From assembly GCF_020564625.1 (NCBI RefSeq), contig NZ_JAJBZT010000012.1:50111-114110 (forward strand): a stretch of 64,000 nt of DNA, written 5' to 3'. The translations under genes were made by a program, and so were the position numbers. The stretch comes from Leeia speluncae. Lineage in GTDB: Bacteria > Pseudomonadota > Gammaproteobacteria > Burkholderiales > Leeiaceae. Positions 27,715 through 36,161 of this stretch are shown here, in pieces; the first letter of the stretch is position 1; every line of letters begins with the position of its first letter. The notes under the pieces were generated by a model, which was given only the letters and a program-made list of their open reading frames with translations, was not told where the DNA came from and made no database searches.

Positions 27715-28059
27715 ATGATGACTTCTAAACCAACACTTGATCTAACCACCAATAGCACTGAATTTGAAGTTAACATTAATCCTGATGCAGAATCTGGATC
27801 TTATAACCGGTTCTTTTACCTTATAGAAGAACGCGCGTGGTTGGTCGAGAGTCTTTATTTTGCAATAATCGAAGACAACGTTCGCGTAACAGCACATGAC
27901 AAATTCGCCGACGACAAAGACAAAGACATACTGCTAACTGACAAAAAATGTTATCGAGATGTCTGTGCATTCGTTACGTCACTAATTGCTAATGGCATTC
28001 AATCACCTGTAGCAATTTTCTATATGATAAAAGCCGAATTTCAAGATTACATTGAATAA
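27715..28059 (+). CDS. Hypothetical protein
   Basis: The 114-residue acidic protein has no signal peptide or membrane segment and is not recognised. Residues 30-60 (RFFYLIEERAWLVESLYFAIIED) and the C-terminal half look helical and well ordered. It is the only plausible gene between the transporters and the ParB-site array and might be a replicon-specific accessory protein. Coding status rests on open frame and composition only. Confidence 0.45.
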   Translation: MMTSKPTLDLTTNSTEFEVNINPDAESGSYNRFFYLIEERAWLVESLYFAIIEDNVRVTAHDKFADDKDKDILLTDKKCYRDVCAFVTSLIANGIQSPVAIFYMIKAEFQDYIE

Positions 28060-29247
28060 AGTACATTGTGACAAAATAATCCATAAAAACTATTCAATTT
28101 ATCTACTGTTGAAGAGTCACAAGATGGAAGCAGCTATATATTTAAATGCCGTAATGTAGAACGAAATTTTCAGGTCTATCGAGTTGAGATCTCGATATAG
28201 AAGGTGTAGCAAGTTACTACACCTTAAAACGAGACAGCGACTCTGATCAGACTATTAAGTTGAAAAACATGTGCATCTAACTCTTCGCGAGGGGTAACTT
28301 ATTGATACTCAGTTTCTTATTTCGATTCGGCCATAGAAATTACTGTGATACGAAAGGGGAGAGACAAAAGATTGTGTAGCAACTTACTACACCTTGAATA
28401 AGAAACCGTTTATTTATCATACATGGGAAAAATCACGTTAGATCAACAAAACCGTAGAGTGTAGTAACTTACTACACTTTTCCCACAATCAAATACAGTA
28501 ACTCACATCATCCTTGAAAACCAATCTGATGAGCCAAGAGGGTAGTGTAGTAAGTTGCTACACTTTGAAATAATATGCATTTATAAGACAAATCGCTACG
28601 ATGCCGTAGTAGTGTAGCAACTTACTACACCCATATATTTTAATGCATTGAATATCCTATCCATGCATCAATGCCTGGATAGGGCAGGGCGATAATGCCG
28701 AGACTTACGTAACAGGCTTGAAAAAAGCGCCTACTTGAATCCTGTCAGATACTTATCCCATATTATTCATTATCCAAAGATTCGTCCTCCACAAGACTCT
28801 TCTTAATTAGCCATCTTAAAGCCGAGAGACTACATAAAGACATGTGTAGTAAGTTACTACACTTTGAAATAATAAACTCTTTGGGAGTGACACCATATAA
28901 ATAGCACTAGAGTAGGGGAGGGCATTAATTCAAAATACGAACCTACTTACGTATCAAAAATCTCCACCTATAACACACAGCGTTGTAGCACTAATGGCAA
29001 GAATGAACACAGTCTATAAAATCATATCGATCACGGTAAAGACAAATAAAATAGTATAAAAGCCCATACATTAAGTAGATCATGAGTCGATTGATCTAAA
29101 AACAAGATTAATGATTAGAAATTATCTATATAAAACAAGGCTAAACGCATAATTTATAGACAACCACACAAGGAACGCATAAGATAGTCAACAACTGTAT
29201 CAGACACAATTTACAACATATCAAACACACAAATTAAGAGATTAATC
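28060..29247. other. Non-coding centromere-like region upstream of parA
   Basis: No credible gene was seen in about 1.2 kb. It contains six dispersed 19-bp palindromes (28204-28862) and otherwise AT-rich sequence, including about 350 bases directly ahead of parA that presumably hold its promoter. Confidence 0.6.
28204..28862. repeat. Array of six 19-bp palindromes, probable parS sites
   Basis: The consensus is GTGTAGYAASTTRCTACAC, a 9+1+9 palindrome. Copies are at 28204-28222, 28374-28392, 28459-28477, 28545-28563, 28612-28630 and 28844-28862. The arms vary at one position each (T/C and A/G), usually leaving at most two mismatches in the palindrome. A seventh copy lies after parB. The arrangement next to parAB fits ParB-binding centromere sites specific to this replicon. 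The sequence differs from the chromosomal parS consensus TGTTTCACGTGAAACA. Confidence 0.8.
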
Positions 29248-30078
29248 ATGGCAAATTCAGCAGCCCCAATAGGGCACACAACATGGATCTCCGTTGCAAA
29301 TCACAAAGGTGGTTGTGGTAAGACAACTACTGTTGTTAATTTAGCGGCAGAATTTGCGCGCTTAAAATTTTCCGTACTGGTCATCGATCTAGATCCCCAA
29401 GCAAATGCGTCTTTGCACATTGGAAAAAAGCACCCCAGCGAAGTAGCAGTAACATGTGTGGATATTCTATTGAAAGATAATCCGGCATTACCACAAGCGA
29501 TTCATTCCGATACCAATATAGAGGGTGTAGATCTCATTTATGGTTCTTTGACTTTAGGAAAGGCTGAGGATGAATTAAAAGATCTATCCCCAAGGCCATC
29601 AGAGGAGTTACGCCAGAAATTAGATCCGCTAAACGGTATCTATGACATCATCTTGATTGATTGTCCGCCATCACTGCGCTTATTGACTAGTAATGCGCTT
29701 GCAGCGTCAACCCACTACATGATTCCCATTGAATCCGGCAGTCAGTACGGCTTGTATGGTGTTCATGACTTAACCCATCATGTAGAAAAACTAAAACGGA
29801 TTAATCCAAAATTGGAACTTCTAGGCGCTCTACTAGTTAAGCATGATGAAAGACAAAACGTTTGTAAAATTATGGAACGTGCTGCTAGAGAGCAAATAGG
29901 AAAGCTAATTCCGATCAAGATCCCAACAAGTACAAAAGTGAACCAAGCAGCTATCGCAAACATGAGTCTGCATGCGGTAGATCGATCTGCAAAGATCTCT
30001 CGAGAATTTAAAGATCTCGCCCAATACATAGTCAATGAATTAAAGATTAAACCAATTGATCATGAGTCAGCAGATTAA
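29248..30078 (+). CDS. parA: ParA-type partition ATPase
   Basis: The 276-residue protein has deviant Walker A KGGCGKTTT (residues 20-28), Walker A' VLVIDLDPQANAS and Walker B DIILIDCPPSL. There is no N-terminal HTH, so it is the short chromosome/chromid-like kind. ParA forms ATP-dependent DNA-bound gradients that move ParB-parS complexes. It is followed 17 bases later by parB and then by repA, the parA-parB-repA order seen in secondary replicons of Burkholderiaceae and relatives. Confidence 0.93.
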   Translation: MANSAAPIGHTTWISVANHKGGCGKTTTVVNLAAEFARLKFSVLVIDLDPQANASLHIGKKHPSEVAVTCVDILLKDNPALPQAIHSDTNIEGVDLIYGSLTLGKAEDELKDLSPRPSEELRQKLDPLNGIYDIILIDCPPSLRLLTSNALAASTHYMIPIESGSQYGLYGVHDLTHHVEKLKRINPKLELLGALLVKHDERQNVCKIMERAAREQIGKLIPIKIPTSTKVNQAAIANMSLHAVDRSAKISREFKDLAQYIVNELKIKPIDHESAD

Positions 30079-30095
30079 GTAGAGGTAAATAAAAA

Positions 30096-31004
30096 ATGGC
30101 ACGTGATTTATCAAAATTGCTAGAAGCAAAGCTACAAGAGAATACCAACCGGCACATTGGTGCGCATCAAGAAACGTACTTTGATGCAGGAAAAGAGTAT
30201 ACAAAATTACCAGTAAATCTAATTGATAAAAACCCATACCAACCTCGTATCATATTTCCTCAAGAGGAAATTGAAAGCCTGGCAAACTCGATCAAAGAGC
30301 TTGGATTAATGCAGCCAATCTCTGTGCGCAGAGTAGGGGACCGATATGAGCTAATTGCAGGGGAAAGACGACTTCTTGCTCATAAGCATTTAGGAAAAAA
30401 TACTATCGAAGCTTTGATTGTGCCAGCGAGTGATGCCGAAATGGCAATGCAAGCATTAGCAGAAAACATTGATCGCTCAGATTTAACAGATTTTGAGATC
30501 GGTATTGCACTTCGTGCCATCGAGTCAAGTTTTGAAAACAAAACACGATTAGCAGAAGCAGTGGGCATTAACCGTGAAGATATGTATAAATATTTTGCCT
30601 TTGATGACTTGCCTGATTTCATCAAAGAAGAACTAAAAGAGTATCCAGGTTTACTCTCCCGTGCTGCAGCGGCAAAGATTAAATCACTTCTTGAAAAAAC
30701 AGAGGAACATATTATTAATCCAATTCTAAAAGAGGGTTGGAAAAAATTGATCAAGAATGAGATCGATCAAACAAAGTTATCTGTCTGGATCGCTCAACAA
30801 ATCGAAACAACAAAGAGTGATGATAGTTCTGCTAAACAAATGTTGCTTCGTGATTTCACTAGACAAGGGCGAAAAGTGGGTAGCTACCAAGCCACCCCAC
30901 ATGGCATTACAATTAAATTAAAATCCAAGTATCTAACAGAAGACCAGAAAGAAGCTTTGCAGCTGTATATCTCTGATCTTTTAGAGCCAAGTCAATCAGT
31001 GTAG
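30096..31004 (+). CDS. parB: ParB-family partition protein
   Basis: The 302-residue protein has the N-terminal ParB/Srx CTP-binding domain (NPYQPR at 46-51, GERRLLAH at 90-97, and ENIDRSDLTDFE). A central HTH follows (NKTRLAEAVGINREDMYKYFAF), then a C-terminal dimerisation region. It binds the 19-bp palindromes and loads as a CTP clamp. Its stop codon lies inside the seventh palindrome copy, so ParB may bind over its own 3' end and the repA leader. Confidence 0.92.
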   Translation: MARDLSKLLEAKLQENTNRHIGAHQETYFDAGKEYTKLPVNLIDKNPYQPRIIFPQEEIESLANSIKELGLMQPISVRRVGDRYELIAGERRLLAHKHLGKNTIEALIVPASDAEMAMQALAENIDRSDLTDFEIGIALRAIESSFENKTRLAEAVGINREDMYKYFAFDDLPDFIKEELKEYPGLLSRAAAAKIKSLLEKTEEHIINPILKEGWKKLIKNEIDQTKLSVWIAQQIETTKSDDSSAKQMLLRDFTRQGRKVGSYQATPHGITIKLKSKYLTEDQKEALQLYISDLLEPSQSV

Positions 31005-31017
31005 TAAGTTACTACAG
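30999..31017. repeat. Seventh parS-like palindrome, between parB and repA
   Basis: GTGTAGTAAGTTACTACAG matches the array consensus except for the last base. It overlaps the parB stop (31002-31004) and ends 11 bases before the repA start. It could couple ParB occupancy to repA expression. Confidence 0.7.
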
Positions 31018-31028
31018 ATCGTAAAAAC

Positions 31029-31970
31029 ATGGATGATGAGAAAACTAGCAAATCTGCACTTTTGGAAAAAATATCTTCGCTAGAAAAGAGTGCTACCAAA
31101 CGAAAGTCAACTCATACAAAGCAAGGGGAGTTAATTCCCCTCAAACATCAGCCAGATTTCTTTGTTGCTAATCTGGTTGACGTTTCATTCAAGGGCGATA
31201 TGGCATCAATGGATGCCCCATTGTTCAGCCTTTCCTTGAAGAAAGATTTGGAAATATTTAAATGGACAAGTGTGGATGGATCAAGAAGTATTGAAATTGC
31301 ACCATCTGCATTTGGTCGAGCGACCATGTTTGATAAAGATGTTTTACTTTTTATCGCTAGTCAGATGACCGATGCAATCAACCATAAAAAACCAGTCAGT
31401 CGAACAGTACGCTTCACTGCACACGAGTTTTTAGTCGCCACAAACCGTGATACCAGTAAAAATGGTTATAAGAGTATGAACGAAGCGCTCACCCGCTTAC
31501 GCGGTACAACCATTAGAACTAACATTGCAACAGGTGGAAAGCAGATTAATCAGACGTTTGGTTTAATTGACTCCAGCACCGTAGTCACATCCGATACAGG
31601 AAGAATGGTACAAATAGAAGTCGTATTAAGTGAATGGTATTGGAATGCAATTAATAATCATGAAGTGCTAACGCTTAGCGAAGATTACTTTAGATTGAGC
31701 AAGCCGCTAGAACGTAGGCTGTATGAAATTGCAAGAAAGCATGTGGGGCGGCAAGGTACATTTAGAATAGCACTAGACAAACTATGGCAAAAAACAGGTA
31801 GCAAAAGTGAACTGAAAAAGTTCAAGTTCCAACTTAAAGAACTACAAGAAACAGGGACGATTCCAGATTATGGATATACGCTGTTGGAAGGGGATATTGT
31901 CGAGTTTTACGAGAAAAACTCCCTAACAAGAGCTAAAAAAGCCAAAATTAATATTGAAATTGAGACTTAA
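31029..31970 (+). CDS. repA: Replication initiator protein A (RPA family)
   Basis: The 313-residue protein begins with a charged flexible stretch, then the family core LKHQPDFFVANLVDVSFKGDMASMDAPLFSLSLKKDLEIFKW, in pieces QPDFFVANL and APLFSLSLKKD. A winged-helix region follows with RTVRFTAHEFLVATNR and LSKPLERRLYEIARKHVGRQG. This is the RPA/RepA initiator of many betaproteobacterial plasmids and chromids. Iterons downstream are its likely binding sites. The ribosome site is weak and the parS-like palindrome sits just ahead, so expression is probably low and controlled. Confidence 0.88.
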   Translation: MDDEKTSKSALLEKISSLEKSATKRKSTHTKQGELIPLKHQPDFFVANLVDVSFKGDMASMDAPLFSLSLKKDLEIFKWTSVDGSRSIEIAPSAFGRATMFDKDVLLFIASQMTDAINHKKPVSRTVRFTAHEFLVATNRDTSKNGYKSMNEALTRLRGTTIRTNIATGGKQINQTFGLIDSSTVVTSDTGRMVQIEVVLSEWYWNAINNHEVLTLSEDYFRLSKPLERRLYEIARKHVGRQGTFRIALDKLWQKTGSKSELKKFKFQLKELQETGTIPDYGYTLLEGDIVEFYEKNSLTRAKKAKINIEIET

Positions 31971-32445
31971 ACTAAAATTTAAAGACGCTTAATATAAAAA
32001 ACATAAGAAAAACAGGGGTTTGCAGTCTTTTTTTAAAGATACTTCATTCGTGATTCTAGGAACCTTTAAGCTGAACTAGCTTAAATTTTTATCAAATTTA
32101 AGAAATTTCATTCAAACATTCACTTCAAAATACATTTTTTTTGAACTATCTAATCCCAGTTGATGTTCAAACTGATGAAAAAAAGCACCTGGGCGTGAAT
32201 AAAGATATAAATTTGCTTAATTTGTATGCAAAAATATATGAAAACTAGTTTCGTGAATCTAGGAACCCTCTTCGTGAGAGTAGGAACTTTACTTCGTGAA
32301 TCCAAGAACCAAAGTTCGTGAATCTAGGAACTGCCAATTCGTGTTTTTAAGAACCAAAATGCCCTGTATACCGCTTAAAGACTAGCTCTCACGAAATGTA
32401 ACACGCGCGCGCGTATTAACAATTTAACTTTAAATTAACAGAAAT
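31971..32445. other. Probable replication origin region
   Basis: This 475-base non-coding segment after repA holds AT-rich stretches (31971-32250), six iterons and, at 32402-32414, an alternating CG tract (ACGCGCGCGCGT) that stands out in an AT-rich region. No perfect DnaA box TTATCCACA was found. Confidence 0.65.
32047..32355 (+). repeat. Iterons TTCGTGAATCTAGGAACC
   Basis: 18-bp direct repeats occur at 32047-32064, 32250-32267, 32271-32288, 32293-32310, 32315-32332 and 32338-32355. The last five are phased at 21-23 bases, about two helical turns, so a bound initiator would lie on one face. The first is isolated 200 bases upstream, with the AT-rich stretch between, the expected place for strand opening. 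The ends TTCGTG and GAAC are the most conserved parts. Confidence 0.82.
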
Positions 32446-33813
32446 TTAAGATGCGTCATTTATAGCATCAAAAGACTTAGCTTTTTCTTCATGCAAATAA
32501 ATATTGGTTGTTGCGATATTTGCATGTCCAAGAAAGTCTGCTAACACTTTTAGTGACACAGAAGGGGAGGAGTGAAGAGCAGAGCCACGTGAGTGTCTTA
32601 ACCAGTGTGGAGAAGCAGATTCTAGTTTTAGAATCCAATCCTTCAATAAAATACGTTCATCCTCACTTAAATTAAAACGTACTAGTCGATCTTTTATTTC
32701 AGCAGCAACACTTAAAAAAATATCTTTTAAGATACGCGAAACTGTTTCACCATTAATTTCATCATAAGAGTTCAACTTCATAATAATTGGATATGTTTCT
32801 GTTGGCTCTGGTCTCGGGACTAGATTTTTTGAAAGTCTGTACTCTTTGATGACATCCAGTAGCTTATCAGCAATTGGAATGATCCTAGTCTTAGACCCTT
32901 TACCAAGAATCTTGAGATAGCAACGTTCAACTCCAGTAGACACATCATACTCAAAATGAAAGTCTCCCATGGTTGGATAAGATGCTGATACCGACTCCTG
33001 TAATGCTGAAGATACAGGATCTTTTAGAGCCGCTTTACTAGTACCTTCTGTTCTTCTTATTCCTGTGAAGTAGTAAAAATAAAACACTAAACGGTCTCTT
33101 GCCCATTTCTTTTTATCGTCAACGCTTAGAGTAGGTCGTTGATCTAATATTTCAAAAATGAGCTTGATAAGTTCACTATCTAAATATCTGGTTGTCGTTT
33201 CTGTTCCAAATTTTGATTTATAAAGCTTTAGTACACCTTTTTGAACTGGGTTTAATCTCAAATATTGCTTTTGAACCATGTAAGAGAAAAGTGATGACAA
33301 AATATTTATAGTTAGTGCAACAGAACTTCTACTCAAGCCTTGATAATGAGAAAAGTTCTCAGATGTGCTCTCATCAAGTAATGAAGAACTTTTCTTTCTT
33401 AAGACCCCATTTCTGAATGGCCACCAAGAGTCAGACAGTGGATGACAACCTGCAGGTGGCCTATGTGGGAGCTTCTCGATTTCCTCATAGGTAAAACCAA
33501 AAATACTAGGATCAGGATTATTCAGAAAATCAATATATGACTTAATTTCATCAGGCGTTATCGAAGACAATGGCAACTGCAAAGCTTTTAAGCAATATTT
33601 CCAGAACCGTATAATTTCTTTGACATAAGATCTTTTAGTATGAGGTGACGTAAGAGATGCTAGGAATTCGAAAACAATAGTTGCATCATCTGGATAATAT
33701 TCTGCTACTAATGGATCATTAATTCGCATGCTTCCATACTTACCAGACAGATGATCAGGAAGTACTACATCCGAGCTACTGCCATTTGAAAAAGTGTGAG
33801 TTAAGTCATGCAT
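32446..33813 (-). CDS. Tyrosine-type site-specific recombinase
   Basis: The 455-residue protein has an N-terminal SAM-like/core-binding domain (SPHTKRSYVKEIIRFWKYC) and a catalytic domain with the first Arg in FTGIRRTEG, Lys in GKGSKTRIIPI, HWLRHSRG (H-x-x-R), LGHANIATTNIYLH (His and nucleophilic Tyr near residue 439). It is longer than XerC/D because of insertions around residues 130-170. Position beside the origin suggests a multimer-resolution recombinase for this replicon rather than a phage integrase; no phage genes are near. A dif-like palindrome lies 157 bases upstream. Confidence 0.87.
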   Translation of the reverse strand: MHDLTHTFSNGSSSDVVLPDHLSGKYGSMRINDPLVAEYYPDDATIVFEFLASLTSPHTKRSYVKEIIRFWKYCLKALQLPLSSITPDEIKSYIDFLNNPDPSIFGFTYEEIEKLPHRPPAGCHPLSDSWWPFRNGVLRKKSSSLLDESTSENFSHYQGLSRSSVALTINILSSLFSYMVQKQYLRLNPVQKGVLKLYKSKFGTETTTRYLDSELIKLIFEILDQRPTLSVDDKKKWARDRLVFYFYYFTGIRRTEGTSKAALKDPVSSALQESVSASYPTMGDFHFEYDVSTGVERCYLKILGKGSKTRIIPIADKLLDVIKEYRLSKNLVPRPEPTETYPIIMKLNSYDEINGETVSRILKDIFLSVAAEIKDRLVRFNLSEDERILLKDWILKLESASPHWLRHSRGSALHSSPSVSLKVLADFLGHANIATTNIYLHEEKAKSFDAINDAS

Positions 33814-33969
33814 TTCATGAGATCTTCAAAAGAGAAAATTATTATTAGTTTTGCACTATTTATTTGTAAATAAATGAATTGAATCAAATCTAAAGGTGAA
33901 CCATTAGTAGTGATTCTTTATACACAGCAAAATTGGCAACCTGCAATATTCTACATTATCTACAGAGAT

Positions 33970-34001
33970 AAATGAGTGATTACTGTACTAATCACTCATT
34001 T
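33970..34001. other. dif-like recombination core site candidate
   Basis: Perfect arms AAATGAGTGATTA and TAATCACTCATTT (13 bp) flank the 6-base centre CTGTAC. Two 11-13 bp inverted recombinase arms with a 6-8 base crossover region is the architecture of Xer/dif and plasmid cer-type cores. It lies upstream of the tyrosine recombinase gene. A terminator is less likely as neither strand has a T-run after the stem. Confidence 0.5.
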
Positions 34002-34340
34002 AAATAAGTAAATTTCCTGCAAAAATCTGAGAAATTTATTCCAAGTGATACGAAGCCATAAACCAATCAACCAACCAACTAAAAGTTAGCGGAGCTACTA
34101 CCAACGGGTAATCCATTAAATTTCGAACCAAATTTATTGGTATATCTGTTTTGTAACTTCACGTTGCAGACAATTTACTAAAAATATTTTGTTATCAGGT
34201 TTAGCATCATCTCAACTACCAATCCTTAGCAGTTGTGAAAAAGCTGGAAAATTGATAAGTAAATGATGCTTATCATCAAGCATTCTTATTCAATCAAATA
34301 AACGTATTCGCTCGATTAAACACCATATAAGTTCAGAAAT

Positions 34341-34354
34341 ATTAATACAACCCC
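34341..34354 (-). other. Ter-like site 1 (minus orientation)
   Basis: GGGGTTGTATTAAT on the minus strand is preceded by AA, giving a 16-base match to site 2. It contains GTTGTA, the most conserved block of E. coli Ter sites (GTTGTAACTAA). It is oriented opposite to sites 2 and 3. Confidence 0.55.
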
Positions 34355-34500
34355 TTGATAAGTTGATAAGCATAGTAGAGAAGCACTAATGACCTTCTAC
34401 ACATAATGGATGCCTGGTTACTTTTCTTTAGTCTGCAAAGAGTTGCTTATGTTTTCTCTGACGGTGTTAGTGCTTAACCTTTTTTACATAAAGAAACTAA

Positions 34501-34514
34501 GGGGTTGTATTAAT
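34501..34514 (+). other. Ter-like site 2 (plus orientation)
   Basis: GGGGTTGTATTAAT lies 146 bases from the start of site 1 and inverted to it, so the two make a short fork trap if they bind the Tus-family protein encoded nearby. Confidence 0.55.
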
Positions 34515-34668
34515 TATTACTTTCAAAGTCAAAGATTACCTGAACTAACTATTTTAATTTGCAGCTATTGCAATTAAGAACGTTCGTTCTATATTGGTAA
34601 TGCGCACTGAGACTGCGCTGTCTTTAAACAAGCCATCATCGGTATAAACTATGAAAGTGAGGATAAAT

Positions 34669-34857
34669 ATGTGGTTCTTTGATTGGGTTGCAGGATTATT
34701 TGGTATCGCCAGAGGTGAGCTCTTTATTTACTTGGGCCTCGGCTTATTCGGGCTAAGTTTTCTGAATGGAGATTCTGATGATTGGGAAGATGAGGGCAAC
34801 TCTGTAGATAAAGCCGTAGATAGACAAAATTTTGAACAGAATAATTATTATAAATAG
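34669..34857 (+). CDS. Small membrane protein, hypothetical
   Basis: From the ATG at 34669 (GAGG seven bases ahead) a 62-residue protein has one hydrophobic helix (FGIARGELFIYLGLGLFGLSF) and an acidic tail (GDSDDWEDEGNSVDKAVD). An in-frame ATG at 34651 would add six residues. It is not recognised. It lies between Ter-like sites 2 and 3. Confidence 0.5.
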   Translation: MWFFDWVAGLFGIARGELFIYLGLGLFGLSFLNGDSDDWEDEGNSVDKAVDRQNFEQNNYYK

Positions 34858-35159
34858 CAGTTGTTGAACAAACAGAAACAAATCTTTGTTTTGTGGCCTG
34901 GGGTTGAGTGCCGGCAGTTGTGGAACTCAACCTTTTTTACTTTTGGTTTGAAACTAAAGGCGCTTCAACTACTGTTATCTTTGCTTGCTCATATTGAGCT
35001 CGGACTATGCAAGAGAAATGCGACTGCATTTTTTTTCTTTCCACATGAAGCCTGTAGACTTTTAGTGATGCTACTTTTTAAGTTTAAGCTTACGTTTCTT
35101 CGTGCGACTCTAGACAAGATATGTAATTATGGGGTTGTATTAATTTTAGGTTAACAATC
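34858..35159. other. Leader region of the Tus-family gene
   Basis: These 302 bases are without a supportable gene. An open forward frame at 34861-35154 lacks protein-like composition. The third Ter-like site is at its right end. Confidence 0.45.
35131..35144 (+). promoter_or_regulatory. Ter-like site 3, overlapping the tus leader
   Basis: GGGGTTGTATTAAT ends 15 bases before the tus start codon. In E. coli, TerB lies in the tus promoter region and Tus represses its own transcription, so the same logic is probable here. Confidence 0.6.
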
Positions 35160-36050
35160 ATGCCAATCGAAGCACTTAAACTTGCATTTTTACAGGTTGA
35201 GTCTGCTGTCTCTAAATTAGAACAACTTGTGTTGGAATATGAGCAGAGAGCTAGTATAGATTTTAAAATTTTACCTTTGAATACCGAGCTCCAAAGCGTC
35301 AGTAGAATACTCCTAGCATACAAAGCCCTAACTTACATTGATGGACAGTCTGCTGATAGCATTAGAAGTTGGCATGGGTATTGCATCTTACCTAGCTATT
35401 TAATCCTTCAGGCAAAAGAGGTTAATCTAAGAAAGCTCGCTTTTGCTGAAGCTTTATCTGCATATTGGAAGGCTGAGATTAAAAATGAAACGGGCAAACT
35501 TTTAGGCCTTCCAGGACGGCAGCAACGTCTTGCAGCCGAACTTAGGTCAGTTGGTTTAGCTAGGGTTCATTTACTGCAAACAATGCGTCAAATACCAATT
35601 ATTGACCACGAATTGGACTATGCTGGATTCTCGCTAGTCAACAAAGAGGTTAAGACGAAAACATATAGCAGTGACCAAGTTAGAATTATGTTAAACGATG
35701 CTGGATTCTCCACCAGTCGATTCGAAGAAATTTGCAAACTTCAACCAAATGCTTCATTTTGCCGAGTGATTCCCTGCCCTCCCCGTATGGTCATGAATTA
35801 CAAGGTGAGTGAGCCTATTCTTACATGGGGGAAGATGCGGGATCGTTTTCACATCCGGGCTGAATTACCTGTCCTTATCGTAAAGCCTGAAAATGGTGAG
35901 CAAGTTAGGATCAAACTTCCTCGTACTAACACTAGTGAACATAGGAAGGTTCGAACAGATAAGAGACGATCAGAGGAAATGGTTCTACCTGAGCTTGGCT
36001 TGTATTTGAAACTTCCACGTAAGAATATCGAAGTCGTCAGAAATAAATGA
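35160..36050 (+). CDS. tus: Tus-family DNA replication terminus site-binding protein
   Basis: The 296-residue protein is close to E. coli Tus (309 residues) in length. Matching segments recur in the same order: an N-terminal helix [20 protein letters not shown] against [43 protein letters not shown] against [42 protein letters not shown] followed by [22 protein letters not shown] against [20 protein letters not shown] and KHIIKNLHRDEVLAQLE; and a C-terminal [12 protein letters not shown] against LIIPRLHLYV. Tus binds Ter DNA and blocks the replicative helicase from one side. Three repeated Ter-like 14-mers just upstream support the call, which comes from memory of Tus rather than a search. 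Confidence 0.75.
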   Translation: [296 protein letters not shown]

Positions 36051-36161
36051 ACACACCTTTTTAGCGTGTACAGATTTTTCTGATAACTTGAAAATCGTCT
36101 ATATTGAAATGTCCATTCTATTGGTCCATAATGGTGAAAATAGTTCAATAGAGTAGACTTT

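Larger units (their letters stand above)
33814..34668. other. Non-coding region with dif-like site and two Ter-like sites
   Basis: These 855 bases have no credible gene between the recombinase and the small membrane protein. They contain a 13-bp inverted repeat with 6-base core (33970-34001) and two oppositely oriented copies of GGGGTTGTATTAAT (34341-34354 and 34501-34514). Confidence 0.6.

Noticed and set aside
28204..28862. CRISPR array interpretation of the 19-bp repeats
   Set aside because: Spacing is irregular (67-232 bases), repeats are short full palindromes, and no cas genes are present.
32446..33813. Prophage integrase interpretation
   Set aside because: There are no phage genes, tRNA or attachment duplications nearby; adjacency to the origin favours multimer resolution.
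34580..34591. GAACGTTCGTTC as an SOS (DinR-type) box
   Set aside because: The fit to GAAC-N4-GTTC is partly trivial through overlapping repeats, and betaproteobacterial LexA uses a CTGT-N8-ACAG type site.
34861..35154. 97-codon forward frame before tus
   Set aside because: It starts at a non-ATG codon, has poor protein-like composition and overlaps the Ter-like site and tus leader.
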